Below are positions 9,286 to 18,888 of a DNA stretch of 64,000 nucleotides, one piece after another. Position 1 is the stretch's first letter; each line of letters begins with the position of its first letter. Position numbers and translations under genes: made by a program. Below the pieces are notes generated by a model. The model was given only the letters and a program-made list of their open reading frames with translations, was not told the origin of the DNA and did no database searches. This DNA comes from CAYQMF01 sp964418595 (GTDB taxonomy: Bacteria > Planctomycetota > UBA1135 > UBA2386): assembly GCA_964418595.1 (NCBI GenBank), contig CAYQMF010000001.1, forward strand, positions 113,444 through 177,443, written 5' to 3'.

Positions 9286-9472
9286 GGAGACTCCTTGGTG
9301 TTCGCTGCGAGCCCGACGGTGCAGCTACCAGGAGGTCCGAATGGACCGGTCCGGAAGTCAGGAGGGTGAGCGGGGCTCTTTCTCGGGCGATGGCGCCCCT
9401 CGGCGCCGGGGCGGGATTAGCGCGCGCGGGCGGGTCGCTGTCAATCGCCTCGGGTCGGTTCCCCTCGGCCGC

Positions 9473-9478
9473 TACAAC
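9473..9478 (+). promoter_or_regulatory. Possible -10 box (TACAAC) for the amidohydrolase gene
   Basis: TACAAC lies 6 bases before the ATG at 9485 and there is no Shine-Dalgarno sequence. If it is a -10 element, transcription would begin at or next to the start codon. The same arrangement recurs at other genes in this window. Confidence 0.3.
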
Positions 9479-9484
9479 TCCGCC

Positions 9485-11221
9485 ATGCTCGCTCGCGCCG
9501 CCGTCGTCCTCGGCCTGCTGCCCGCACTCGGCTCGCTCGCCGCGGCGCAGGCCGGCCCTCGCCTCCTTCTCACCGGCGCCACCGTCGTGCGCACCGACGG
9601 CTCGGCGCCGATCGACGACGCCGCCGTGCTGCTGCAAGGCGATCGCATCGTCGCAGTCGGACCGCGCGCCACCGTGGCCGCGCCGGCCGACGCCACGATC
9701 GTCGATGTCCGCGGCAAGTGGCTCGTGCCGGGCCTCGTCGACGCGCACGTCCACTTCTTCCAGTCGGCCGGCATCTACACGCGCCCCGACATCATCGAGC
9801 TGCGCACGGAGCGCAGCTACGAGGCCGAACAGCAGGACATCGACGCGCGCCTGCCCGACACGCTGGCGCGCTACGTGCGCTGCGGGATCACCACGGTGGT
9901 CGACGTGGGCGGGCCCGACCGCAACTTCGCGATCCGCGCGCGCGCGCGCGAGGCCACCCTCGCGCCGACGGTCTACTGCACGGGCCGTCTGCTCACCACG
10001 TGGCTGCCGCCCGCGTTCGCGAAACTCGCCGACCCGCCCTTTGCGCCGGTGCAGACCGCCGAGCAGTGCGCCGCGGAGGTCGAACGTCAAGCCGCGCTGG
10101 GCGCCGACCTCATCAAGGTGTGGTACATCGTGCGCCGGCCGCAGGACGTGCAGGCCAACCGGCCGCTCCTCGACGCGACCGTCGCGGCGGCGAGCAAGCG
10201 CGGTCTGCGCGTGGCGGTGCACGCGACCCAGCAGGCCGCGGCGCGCGAGGCGATCGCCGCCGGCGCGCGCATCCTCGTGCACAGCGTCGAGGACACGCCC
10301 GTCGACGCCGGGTTCGTCGCGGCGCTCGCGAACGCGGGCACGACCTACGTCCCGACCCTCATGGTGATCGAGGGCTACGCCGAGGTCCTCGGCCTGCAGC
10401 GCGACCTCATGCCGATCGAGTGGCAGCTCGGCCAGCCGGAGGTGATCGGCACGTGGCTCGATCTCGAACGCCTCGCCCGCGCCGACGCCGGCCTCGCCCG
10501 GCGCGCGCAGAGCTGGCGCGGGCGCCTGGCTGGGCGCGACGTGCTCTTCGCCAACCTGCGCGCGGTGCGCGACGGCAAGGGCAGGGTCGCCGCCGGCACC
10601 GACGCGGGCAACATCGGCACCCTGCACGGGCCGAGCCTGCACCGCGAGCTTGCGCTCATGGTCGAGGCCGGCATGACGCCGGCGGAGGTCCTCGTCGCCG
10701 CCACGCGCGGTGGTGCGGCGGCGCTCGGCAAGGAGGCCGAGTTCGGCGACATCGCGACGGGCATGCGCGCCGACCTGCTGGTGCTCGCGGCCGACCCGCG
10801 CCAGGACATCGCGGCGCTGCAGCAGGTGGAGCAGGTGGTCCTGCGCGGCAAGGCGCTGCCGATCGCCGACACGCTGCGCGAGACGCCGGCCCAGGTGGTG
10901 CAGCGTCAGCTCAACGCGTACAACGCGCGCGACCTCGAGCGCTTCGCGGCGTGCTACGCCGACGACGTGGTGGTGGGCAACCTCGGGCCGGATGGTCCCG
11001 CGGAGTGGATGCGCGGCAAGGACAAGCTGCGCGAGCGCTGGGGCGAGCGCTTCGCGACGTCGCCCGACCTGCATTGCCGGATCGAGAACCGCATCGCCAA
11101 CGGCGAGGTCGTCATCGACCACGAGTTCGTGACCGGCGTGCCCGGCCGCGACGCCATCCATGCGGTGGCCGTCTATCGCGTGAAAGACGGCCGGATCGCG
11201 AGCGTCTGGTTCGTGCGCTGA
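9485..11221 (+). CDS. Exported amidohydrolase fused to a SnoaL-like domain
   Basis: A 578-residue protein. ATG 9485 gives a signal peptide ending SLAAAQ. Residues 25-450 are an amidohydrolase barrel of the imidazolonepropionase/prolidase-like type. The metal ligands are H88-x-H90 (LVDAHVHFF), the lysine of LIKVWY that is often carbamylated, the histidines of AVHATQQ and LVHSVED, and the aspartate of AAGTDAGN. The last 120 residues (QVVQRQLNAYNARDLERFAACYAD to the C-terminus) are a SnoaL/NTF2-like domain, normally a small-molecule-binding fold. The fusion suggests a periplasmic hydrolase of a cyclic amide or dipeptide-like compound. The exact substrate cannot be told. Confidence 0.85.
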   Translation: MLARAAVVLGLLPALGSLAAAQAGPRLLLTGATVVRTDGSAPIDDAAVLLQGDRIVAVGPRATVAAPADATIVDVRGKWLVPGLVDAHVHFFQSAGIYTRPDIIELRTERSYEAEQQDIDARLPDTLARYVRCGITTVVDVGGPDRNFAIRARAREATLAPTVYCTGRLLTTWLPPAFAKLADPPFAPVQTAEQCAAEVERQAALGADLIKVWYIVRRPQDVQANRPLLDATVAAASKRGLRVAVHATQQAAAREAIAAGARILVHSVEDTPVDAGFVAALANAGTTYVPTLMVIEGYAEVLGLQRDLMPIEWQLGQPEVIGTWLDLERLARADAGLARRAQSWRGRLAGRDVLFANLRAVRDGKGRVAAGTDAGNIGTLHGPSLHRELALMVEAGMTPAEVLVAATRGGAAALGKEAEFGDIATGMRADLLVLAADPRQDIAALQQVEQVVLRGKALPIADTLRETPAQVVQRQLNAYNARDLERFAACYADDVVVGNLGPDGPAEWMRGKDKLRERWGERFATSPDLHCRIENRIANGEVVIDHEFVTGVPGRDAIHAVAVYRVKDGRIASVWFVR

Positions 11222-11240
11222 CTCTCCCTGCACTCTGCCC

Positions 11241-12314
11241 ATGGACCTCGTCGCTCTCTTCTGGCTGATCCTCGGCCTCGTCGTGCTGACCGTCGGTGCC
11301 GAGGCCCTGATCCGCGGCGCCTCGCGCCTGGCCGCGACCGCGAAGATCCCGCCGCTCGTGATCGGCCTCACCGTCGTCGCGTTCGGGACATCGGCGCCCG
11401 AACTCGCGGTCAGCGTCAAGTCGGCGTTGTCGGGCCAGCCGGACATCGCGCTGGGCAACGTGGTCGGCAGCAACATCTGCAACGTGCTCCTGATCCTCGG
11501 CATGTCGGCGGCGGTCGCGCCGCTGATCGTGTCGGTGCAGCTCGTGCGCTTCGACGTGCCGCTCATGATCGGCGCGACCCTGCTGATGTACGGGATGGCG
11601 CTGGACGGGCAGATCGGTCAGGTCGATGGCCTCATCCTCGTCCTGTGTCTCCTCGCCTACACGGTCTTCACGATCCGCCAAGGGCGGCGGAAGGGGAAGG
11701 CCGCCGCCGCCGCCGAGGCGCCGACCCCCGCGAAGGGCACCGTGCTCGTCGACCTGTGCCTCCTGATCGCGGGCCTCGCCGGCCTCGTCGTCGGCGCGGG
11801 TTGGTTCGTGGATGCCGCGGTGTCGATGGCGCGCGCCTTCGGCGTGAGCGAGCTGGTCATCGGCCTCACCATCGTCGCCGTGGGCACGTCGCTGCCGGAG
11901 CTCGCCGCGTCGGTGGTGGCGAGCATGAAGGGCGAGCGCGACATCGCCGTCGGCAACGTCGTCGGCAGCAACCTGTTCAACATCCTGTGCGTGCTCGGGC
12001 TCACCGCCACCGCGGCGGCAGATGGCGTCCCGGTCGCCGACTCCGCGCTCGACTTCGACATCCCGGTGATGACGGCGGTGTCGATCGCGTGCCTGCCGAT
12101 CTTTCTGGCCGGCCATCGCATCGCGCGCTGGGAGGGACTGGTCTTCCTCGCCTACTACGTCGCCTACACCGCCTACCTGGTGCTGGCCGCCACCGACCAC
12201 GAGTCGGCCAACGCCTTCGCCACCGTGATGCGCTGGTTCGTGCTCCCCCTCACCGGCCTGACGCTCGCCATCACGACCACGCGGGCGTGGCGGGTGCGGC
12301 GGCGGCAGCGCTGA
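11241..12314 (+). CDS. Calcium/sodium antiporter, CaCA family (YrbG-like)
   Basis: A 357-residue membrane protein made of two inverted halves of five helices. Each half has the family alpha-repeat: GLTVVAFGTSAPELAVS with GNVVGSNICNVLLILG, and GLTIVAVGTSLPELAAS with GNVVGSNLFNILCVLG. Both contain the acidic residue and the G-N-x-x-G-S-N segment that bind the cation. It exchanges Ca2+ for Na+ or H+ across the inner membrane. A charged linker (RQGRRKGKAAAAAEAP) separates the halves. It begins 19 bases after the amidohydrolase gene and may be cotranscribed with it. Confidence 0.93.
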   Translation: MDLVALFWLILGLVVLTVGAEALIRGASRLAATAKIPPLVIGLTVVAFGTSAPELAVSVKSALSGQPDIALGNVVGSNICNVLLILGMSAAVAPLIVSVQLVRFDVPLMIGATLLMYGMALDGQIGQVDGLILVLCLLAYTVFTIRQGRRKGKAAAAAEAPTPAKGTVLVDLCLLIAGLAGLVVGAGWFVDAAVSMARAFGVSELVIGLTIVAVGTSLPELAASVVASMKGERDIAVGNVVGSNLFNILCVLGLTATAAADGVPVADSALDFDIPVMTAVSIACLPIFLAGHRIARWEGLVFLAYYVAYTAYLVLAATDHESANAFATVMRWFVLPLTGLTLAITTTRAWRVRRRQR

Positions 12315-12341
12315 CCCCGGGCATTGCGCCAAGTACGGCGC

Positions 12342-12398
12342 TGTCCGCGGGTCGCAGCGTCCGCACGCGGCCTGTCCCGGCCCGACCCGCCGCGGACA
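12342..12398. repeat. Interrupted inverted repeat downstream of the antiporter
   Basis: TGTCCG with CGGACA and CGGGTCG with CGACCCG can form a 13-bp stem with a 3-base bulge around a loop of about 28 bases. It lies between the antiporter stop and the next start. It could act as a terminator or as an RNA structure; there is no U tract to support intrinsic termination. Confidence 0.35.
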
Positions 12399-12422
12399 AG
12401 AGCCTCCGTCCCGGCCCCTCGC

Positions 12423-12428
12423 TACCCT
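12423..12428 (+). promoter_or_regulatory. Possible -10 box (TACCCT) for the giant repeat protein
   Basis: TACCCT lies 8 bases before ATG 12437, with no Shine-Dalgarno sequence between them. The spacing would give a leaderless transcript. Confidence 0.28.
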
Positions 12429-12436
12429 ATCCCCCC

Positions 12437-15400
12437 ATGCTCCGCTCGCGCTCCTTGCTCTTCGTCACCCTCGCCCTGATCCTCGTCGGCCTGGGCGGCT
12501 GGATCCTCAGCGGCGGCGGCAGCCGGGACACCGGCATCGCGACCGGCCCCGACGCCGCGGCCGAGAACCCCGCCGCGACCTCTCTGCACAGCGAAGGCGG
12601 CCCGGACGCCGCCGCGGCACTCAATGTCTCGGACGCCCAGCGCAGCGAAGTGGCGGCGGGGGCGGCGGGCACGGCGGGTGTCGGCATCACCGGACAAGTG
12701 GTCGACGCGAGCGGCAAGCCGGTCGCGGCCGCGAAGGTCGTGTGCCAGGCTCGCCCGGACTTCGACTTCGACCCGGACACGTTCGATCCCGACGACCTCG
12801 ACCTCGACAGCATCCGCGACCGCTTCCGCGGCGTGCGCAGCGAGTCGACGGAGACGCTCACCGATGCGCAAGGCAGGTTCCGGGTCGGCGCACCGGGCAG
12901 CAGCGCCAACATTCAGCTCCGCGTGGAGGCGCGCGCCTTCCTGGTGCTGAACCGCAGCGTGCCGCGCCCCACCGACCGCGACGTCGACCTCGGCGCCCTC
13001 ACCGTGCAGACCGGCGCCATCGTGTCGGGGCGCGTGCTCGATCGCGGCGGCCGTCCGGTGGCCGAGGCGCGCGTGTCGCGGCGCGGCGAGCGCGCGCGCG
13101 GAGGCGACTTCGAGGGCATCGAGTTCCTCGCCGGCGACATCGCCGACCGCTTCGGCGGCGGCGACGGCGTCACCACCGACGCCGAAGGACGCTTCGAGCT
13201 GCTGCACGCGGCGCCCGGCAACTTCTCGCTCGTCGCGCGCCACGAGGAATTCCCCACGGCGCGGCGCGACGGCCTGTCGGTGTTGCCCGGCGGCACGTTG
13301 GCCGACGTGATCGTCACCGTCGAGCCGGGCACGACGATCGCCGGCAAGCTGCTCGACATCCCCAAGGGCACCGACCGCCTCCGCGTGCTGGCGAGCGTGC
13401 CGCGCGGCAACGGCGACGGCAACGCCAACAACGTGCTCGCCTTCCTCGGCGACACCGGCGAGATGCTCGGCAACTTCGGCGGCTCGGAGCGGTCGGCCGA
13501 CGTCGGCAAGGACGGCAGCTTCCGGTTGCGCGGTCTCGCCACCGGCCAGACCTACAAGGTGTGGGCGGTGCAACGCGGGCGCGGCTTCACCGGCAACGCA
13601 ACCTGCAGCCAGCGCCACGACGTGGTGTCCGGCGCGCAGGACGTCGAGTTGCGCTACGAGGCCGGGGTGACGGTGACCTTCACCGCGCTGGATGCCGCGA
13701 CCGGCGCGCCGATCGAGAAGCTGTGGGTCTCCGATCGCCTCGTCGGCGCCAGCCGCGAGGGCTTCGACTTCATGAGCTTCGCGCCGAGCTTCGCCCGCGC
13801 GCGCACCTATCCCGAGGGCAAGGTGACCATCGCCAACCTGCGGCCGAAGGAGAAGCAGACGCTGACGCTGGCGGTCGAGGCGCTGGGCTTCGCCAAGCAG
13901 GAGCGCAAGGGGATCGAGATGCCGCTGGTCGGGCAGCTCGACCTCGGCGCGATCCGCTTCGAGCCGACGCCGATCGTCACCGTGCAGGTGACCAGCAACG
14001 TCGACGGCACGCCGGTGGCCGGCGCCACCGTGCAGCTCCGCGAGCGGCGGCAGGGCAACGGCAACAACCCGCTCGACTTCGCGATGCAGATCCAGATGCC
14101 GGGCATGACCACGCCGCAGTCGGGCAAGACCGACGCCGAGGGCAAGGTGATGCTCAACGGCAAGAAGGGCGGGACGGTCGCGGTGGCGGTGACGGGCAAG
14201 GAGTGGGCGCCGTACGAGAGCGCCGATCTCACCGTGAGCGAGCGCGGCGCCACGCACGACGTGCGCATGCTGCGCGGCGGCACGGTGGAGGTGACCGTGC
14301 TCGACGCCGACGGCAAGCCGGCGCCGGAGACCAACGTCGATCACAAGGGCCCGGGCGACGTGAGCGACAGCCGCCGCACCGATCAGGACGGGATCGCGCG
14401 CTTCGAGCACCTCACGCCGGGCGAGCATCGCTTCAAGCTGGGCGGTCGCGGCAACGCGATCGAGATGGCCCAGGGGATGTCGTTCCAGATGCGGATGGAC
14501 GGCGCGCGCGCTTCGGCGACCGACGACTGGCAGAAGGTCGCCGTCGCCGACGAGACGAAGTCGACGGTGCAGCTCGCGAAGTCGGCGGTGGCGAGCCTGA
14601 GTGGCTTCGTGCGCGAGAACGGCCTGCCGCTGGCGGGCGCGCAGGTGAGCTTCGTCAAGGGCACGGGCGGAGGCGAGGAGGGCGCGGAGGCGCAGATCGG
14701 CCAGGCGATCGAGGCGACGTTGGGCGACCTCGGCGGCGGTGGGCGCAACCGCGGCACGACGCGCAACCGCACCGACGAGAGCGGCAGCTACGCGCTGTCG
14801 AACCTCCCCGTCGGCGAGCATCGCTTGCGCATCACACACAAGGAGCGCGCGATGCCCACGACCGTGCGCATCTCGCTGCGCGCGGGCAGCAACGCCTTCG
14901 ACGTGGGCCTCGCCACCACGATCCTGCGCGGCACCGTGCGCGACCACGCCGGCAAGCCCGTGGCGGGCGCGAGCGTCAGCGTCGCCGCCGGCAACGCGGC
15001 GGCGGACGCGGTCGGCGTGGCGATGGACGTCTTCGGCAGCATGCCGGAGATGGCCCAGTTCGGTGGTCGGCGCGGCGGCGGGGTCACGACCGACGACCAG
15101 GGCCGATACGAGCTGCGCGGCGTGCAGGACGGCGTGCCGATCACGGTGCGGGCGCAGGCCAAGGGATGTGCGCCGGCCACGTCGAAGCCGGTGACCCCGG
15201 CCGCGGGCACGACCACCGACGACGTCGACGTACAACTCCTCGCCGCCGGCAGCGTGCGCGTGCGCTACACGACGCAGGCGCCGTTCGCCTCGGTGATGGC
15301 GACGTGCACGTCGGCGGAAGGCGTGCCCCCCGTCACCCGCATGCTGCGCCGCGGCGAGGTGACGCTCGACGGCCTGCAGCCCGGGACCTGGAAGCTGACG

Positions 15401-15481
15401 TTGATGCTGCCGGGCGGTACGGCGCCGGACCCCCGGACGGTCGAGGTCGTGCCCGGGCAGGTCGTCGACGTGGCGTACTGA
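12437..15481 (+). CDS. Membrane-anchored protein of carboxypeptidase-regulatory-like repeats
   Basis: A 1014-residue protein with one N-terminal membrane segment (SLLFVTLALILVGLGGWIL) and no lipobox, so it is probably anchored with the rest outside. After an Ala/Gly-rich linker it is built of beta-sandwich repeats of the carboxypeptidase regulatory-like (transthyretin-like) type, seen as GQVVDASGKPVAAAKV, GRVLDRGGRPVAEARV, TVLDADGKPAPETNV, GFVRENGLPLAGAQV and GTVRDHAGKPVAGASV, each followed by T-D-x-x-G-R-F/Y-x-L. An acidic patch (DFDFDPDTFDPDDLDLD) follows the first repeat. Such domains usually serve as structural or binding modules. A paralogue with the same plan lies at 45571-48570 on the other strand. 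Confidence 0.75.
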   Translation: MLRSRSLLFVTLALILVGLGGWILSGGGSRDTGIATGPDAAAENPAATSLHSEGGPDAAAALNVSDAQRSEVAAGAAGTAGVGITGQVVDASGKPVAAAKVVCQARPDFDFDPDTFDPDDLDLDSIRDRFRGVRSESTETLTDAQGRFRVGAPGSSANIQLRVEARAFLVLNRSVPRPTDRDVDLGALTVQTGAIVSGRVLDRGGRPVAEARVSRRGERARGGDFEGIEFLAGDIADRFGGGDGVTTDAEGRFELLHAAPGNFSLVARHEEFPTARRDGLSVLPGGTLADVIVTVEPGTTIAGKLLDIPKGTDRLRVLASVPRGNGDGNANNVLAFLGDTGEMLGNFGGSERSADVGKDGSFRLRGLATGQTYKVWAVQRGRGFTGNATCSQRHDVVSGAQDVELRYEAGVTVTFTALDAATGAPIEKLWVSDRLVGASREGFDFMSFAPSFARARTYPEGKVTIANLRPKEKQTLTLAVEALGFAKQERKGIEMPLVGQLDLGAIRFEPTPIVTVQVTSNVDGTPVAGATVQLRERRQGNGNNPLDFAMQIQMPGMTTPQSGKTDAEGKVMLNGKKGGTVAVAVTGKEWAPYESADLTVSERGATHDVRMLRGGTVEVTVLDADGKPAPETNVDHKGPGDVSDSRRTDQDGIARFEHLTPGEHRFKLGGRGNAIEMAQGMSFQMRMDGARASATDDWQKVAVADETKSTVQLAKSAVASLSGFVRENGLPLAGAQVSFVKGTGGGEEGAEAQIGQAIEATLGDLGGGGRNRGTTRNRTDESGSYALSNLPVGEHRLRITHKERAMPTTVRISLRAGSNAFDVGLATTILRGTVRDHAGKPVAGASVSVAAGNAAADAVGVAMDVFGSMPEMAQFGGRRGGGVTTDDQGRYELRGVQDGVPITVRAQAKGCAPATSKPVTPAAGTTTDDVDVQLLAAGSVRVRYTTQAPFASVMATCTSAEGVPPVTRMLRRGEVTLDGLQPGTWKLTLMLPGGTAPDPRTVEVVPGQVVDVAY

Positions 15482-15508
15482 CCAAGAGCTTGACCAGCGC
15501 GTGAGCCG

Positions 15509-17446
15509 TCATCGGCCGCTCTCGCGGATCGCCACCAGTGCCCGCTGCGCGGCACGGGCGTTGGCACGGTTGAGCGTCTGGGCGGCGATGGGCGCCAACG
15601 CGCGCTCGACGTCGCGCGCCGCCGGGCCGAGGCGAGCGATCGCATCAGCGGCAGCGCGGACGAGGTCGTCGTCCTGGTGCTCGAGCGCGCCCGCGGCGAG
15701 GCGCGCGGCGTCGGCGGCGAAGGCCCGCGCGTCACCGAGCCGACGCAGCAGCGCCACGCGCGTGCCGACGTGCCACTCGTGGCGCAGCAGCCACGCATAC
15801 GCCGCGATCGAGATCGGCCGGTTGCCGGCGTGTTCCACCAGCGTCCGTGCCGCGTCGCCGCACGGATCAGCGGCGTCGCGCGCGAGCAGGTCCGCCGCAC
15901 CGCCCTCGAACATCACGACCTCGCGCGCGATCACTTCGACCAGGAGCTCCGCGAGCGCCTGATCCAGGCGGGCCGCGCCGCGCAACAGCCGGGCGGCGAG
16001 GGCGGCCTCCGCGACCGACCCCGTCTGCAGCGCCCGCCGCAGGCGCTCCTCCGACGCATCCGCGCGCAGTCGGACGAGCGCATCCAGGCGCGCCACCAGG
16101 CCCACGGCGGAGGCACGCGCGAGGCACGCGCGCACCGGCGCGTCGGTGCCGGTGTCGACCGCGAGGTCGACGAACATCGTGAGCCAGGTGTGCGTCGCCT
16201 CCGCGGACCGGCGCTCCGGCGAGGCGAGCAGGCCCGAGATCCGATCGGCGAGCGCTGCGCCCGCGGCCGGGCCGCAGCTCCGCACGATCTCCCGGCACAC
16301 GCTACCGGCGTGGCGCGCGTTCGGGGTCGCGATGTGCGCGAGCAGGTGCTCGGCCGCGGGCGCCCCGAGCGCGCCGAGCTCCAGGGCGGCGGCCTTCCAC
16401 CGATGCGCGTGGACGAGATCGGCGATGAGGTCCTCGACCTGCCCGGCGACGTCGGGCACCCGGCTGATCCGACGCCGGGCAATGCGGGCCAGGCGCTGCG
16501 TCTCCTTGTCCGCGGCGTGCTCGATGCGATCCTCGATCGCCGGCAGCGTCGATGCCGCCACTGCACCGAGTCGGGTGATCGCTTCGAGCGCGGCCCGACA
16601 CACGGCGTCGTCGAAATGCAGGAGCGCGTCGACGAGGGCGGGGACCGCGTCGCGCGCGCGCGACCCCAACGCACCGATGGCGGTGATGACGGCGATCTTC
16701 TGGGGCGGCGCGCGATCGATGCGGAGCGCCTGCGCGTACGCTGCCCCGATGTCTTGATCCTCCGGCTGGATCGCGATCAGTGTTTCCGCCAGCAGGTCGA
16801 GCAGGCGAAGCCGCATGGGCTCCGCGTCGACCTCGAGGTTCACGCGCAGGTGGGCGCGTTCTCCCCAAAGCTCGCGGACGCGCGACGCGTGCTCGGCGCC
16901 GGCCGCGCCGCGGCGGGCGAGGATCTCGAGCGCGGCCTCGAGCGCGAAGACATCGTCGCCGGACAAGGCATGCACGAGCGCCGCGCACCCCGGGTCCGGT
17001 CCCAGCGCGAGCCGGACGCGCAGGCGATCGGACACGGGCAGACGCGCGACAGCAGCGGCGGTCGCGGGCACGGTGAGCGCCAGGGCTTCCACCAACTCCC
17101 GGGCGCGCCACTGCATCGCGCCGTCGATCCGATCGTTCGCCGCGACCTCGAGCGCCAGCTCGAGGGCGGGCTTCGCCTCTGCGCCCATGGCCTGCAGGAC
17201 CGGCTGCCAGCAGCGGCTCGGCAGATAGCCCGAGTGCCGCGGCGGTGAAATGCACTGCTCCGCGATCGCGCGCGCCGCAAGCCGCCCCAGCGCCGCCAAC
17301 TCGATCCGGGCGGCCGATGCGAGGAGCGGGTCTTCGAGGTCGAAGAGGAGGGCCTCGACGCGGGAGCCGAGATCGTCGTGCTGCGCGGCGATGGGCGCGA
17401 GCGCGCACGCAAGCATGCCAACCAGGGGCAGGAGAGCCGGGGACAT
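15509..17446 (-). CDS. Exported HEAT-repeat-like helical protein
   Basis: A 645-residue protein. The ATG at 17446 gives a signal peptide (MSPALLPLVGMLACALAPIAAQ). The rest is almost entirely amphipathic helices rich in Ala, Leu, Arg and Asp, with HEAT-like pairs such as AVITAIGALGSRARDAVPALVDALLHF and AALEAITRLGAVAASTLPAIEDRI. Such repeats form curved scaffolds that bind other proteins. No enzyme motif is seen. It is convergent with the repeat protein upstream (27-base gap) and divergent from the sulfatase gene, with only 77 bases between the starts. Confidence 0.72.
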   Translation of the reverse strand: MSPALLPLVGMLACALAPIAAQHDDLGSRVEALLFDLEDPLLASAARIELAALGRLAARAIAEQCISPPRHSGYLPSRCWQPVLQAMGAEAKPALELALEVAANDRIDGAMQWRARELVEALALTVPATAAAVARLPVSDRLRVRLALGPDPGCAALVHALSGDDVFALEAALEILARRGAAGAEHASRVRELWGERAHLRVNLEVDAEPMRLRLLDLLAETLIAIQPEDQDIGAAYAQALRIDRAPPQKIAVITAIGALGSRARDAVPALVDALLHFDDAVCRAALEAITRLGAVAASTLPAIEDRIEHAADKETQRLARIARRRISRVPDVAGQVEDLIADLVHAHRWKAAALELGALGAPAAEHLLAHIATPNARHAGSVCREIVRSCGPAAGAALADRISGLLASPERRSAEATHTWLTMFVDLAVDTGTDAPVRACLARASAVGLVARLDALVRLRADASEERLRRALQTGSVAEAALAARLLRGAARLDQALAELLVEVIAREVVMFEGGAADLLARDAADPCGDAARTLVEHAGNRPISIAAYAWLLRHEWHVGTRVALLRRLGDARAFAADAARLAAGALEHQDDDLVRAAADAIARLGPAARDVERALAPIAAQTLNRANARAAQRALVAIRESGR

Positions 17447-17508
17447 CGAAGCTCCGGGTCGGGAAACGGGGCGCGCCGAGGGTAGCGCGCTCGACGAGCA
17501 GGCGGACC

Positions 17509-17514
17509 TACAAT
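17509..17514 (+). promoter_or_regulatory. Possible -10 box (TACAAT) for the sulfatase gene
   Basis: TACAAT differs from TATAAT in one base and ends 9 bases before ATG 17524. No Shine-Dalgarno sequence is present, so a leaderless or nearly leaderless transcript is plausible. Confidence 0.4.
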
Positions 17515-17523
17515 CCCGTCCCC

Positions 17524-18873
17524 ATGCGCTGGCTCGCTCTGCTCTGTCTCGTCCCTTGCGTGCCGCTCGCCGCACAGCTTCGCGCCGAGAAGGTCATCGC
17601 CCCAGAGACTCCCCCCAACATCGTCGTGATCCTCGCCGACGACGCCGGGTGGGCGGACTTCGGCTTCCAGCCGGCGTGCATGGCGGACTGCAAGCGCCTC
17701 ACGCCCCGCATCGACTCGATCGCGGCGGCGGGGGCGCGCTTCGACGCAGCGTACGTCACCGGCGTCGTGTGCTCGCCGTCGCGCGCCGGCTTCCTCACCG
17801 GCCGCTACCAGCAGCGCTTCGGGCACGAGACCAACCTGCCGCCCGGCTACATGCAAGGAGGCCTCGACCTCGGTGAGCGCCTGATCCCGGATCGACTCGC
17901 GGAGCTGGGCTACCCCACCGGGATGGTCGGCAAGTGGCACCTCGGCTACCCGCCGGAGTACCACCCCAACCGCCGCGGCTTTGCGTGGTTCCACGGCCTG
18001 CTGCAAGGCTCACGGCCGTACGGCGCCATCGCGCAGCCGAATGGCAACCGCGTGCTGCAGGAGAACGGCGTCGCGCAGCCGGAGGTCGGCTACGTCACCG
18101 ATCGCTTCGGCGCCGCGGCCGCGCGCTACATCGGCGAGAACGCGGACGCGCCGTTCTTCCTGTACGTGGCGTTCACCGCGACACACGGGCCGCTGCAGCC
18201 GCTCGACGGGGACGTCGAGGCGCTGCCCGCGACGATCCCGCAACGGCGCCGCAACAACCTCGGCCTGCTGGTCGGGCTCGATCGCGCGGTCGGCGTGATC
18301 CTCGACGCGCTGGACCAGCACGGCCTCGCCGACCGCACGCTGCTCGTGTTCACCAACGACAACGGCGGCCAGACGCTGACCGGCGCCAAGAACGGGCCGC
18401 TGCGCGGCCACAAGGGTCAGGTGTGGGAAGGCGGCATCCGCGTGCCGATGGCGGTGCGCTGGCCCGGACGAGTGAAGCCCGGCCTCGTGATCGACGACGC
18501 GGTGATGCTCTTCGACCTGCTGCCGACGTTCGTCGTCGCCGGCGGCGGCCAGGTGTCCGAAGAGTGGAAGCTCGACGGCGTCGATCTCGGGCCGCGCCTG
18601 CGCAGTGAGCAGACGGCGCTCGCGCCGCGGCCGTTGTTCTGGCGCACGCAAGGATCGAAGGGACCCGTCGCGATGCGCGAGGGAACGTGGAAGCTCGCGT
18701 GGGAGCGCGGCACCGAAGGCGCACAGCCGCAGCTCTTCGATCTGGGCAAGGACATCGGCGAGAAGACCGACGTCGCCGCGGACCACACCGAGCAGATGGA
18801 GAAGATGCTCGCTGCGCTGAAGACGTGGGAGGCGCAGCTCATCGAGCCTCGCTGGGGCGGCAAGGACGACTGA
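17524..18873 (+). CDS. Exported sulfatase, type I (formylglycine-dependent)
   Basis: A 449-residue sulfatase. The signal peptide is MRWLALLCLVPCVPLAAQ. The metal-binding start NIVVILADDAGWADFG and the maturation motif VVCSPSRAGFLTGRY (Cys83 within C-x-P-S-R) are intact, followed by GKWHLG, where the lysine and histidine contact the sulfate, and by VFTNDNGG, which supplies the second metal-binding pair. It hydrolyses a sulfate ester in the periplasm or outside the cell, probably on a sulfated sugar as is common in planctomycetes; the sequence alone does not fix the substrate. Cys83 must be converted to formylglycine by an enzyme not seen in this window. Confidence 0.93.
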   Translation: MRWLALLCLVPCVPLAAQLRAEKVIAPETPPNIVVILADDAGWADFGFQPACMADCKRLTPRIDSIAAAGARFDAAYVTGVVCSPSRAGFLTGRYQQRFGHETNLPPGYMQGGLDLGERLIPDRLAELGYPTGMVGKWHLGYPPEYHPNRRGFAWFHGLLQGSRPYGAIAQPNGNRVLQENGVAQPEVGYVTDRFGAAAARYIGENADAPFFLYVAFTATHGPLQPLDGDVEALPATIPQRRRNNLGLLVGLDRAVGVILDALDQHGLADRTLLVFTNDNGGQTLTGAKNGPLRGHKGQVWEGGIRVPMAVRWPGRVKPGLVIDDAVMLFDLLPTFVVAGGGQVSEEWKLDGVDLGPRLRSEQTALAPRPLFWRTQGSKGPVAMREGTWKLAWERGTEGAQPQLFDLGKDIGEKTDVAADHTEQMEKMLAALKTWEAQLIEPRWGGKDD

Positions 18874-18888
18874 GGCCCGGCCCGCGCG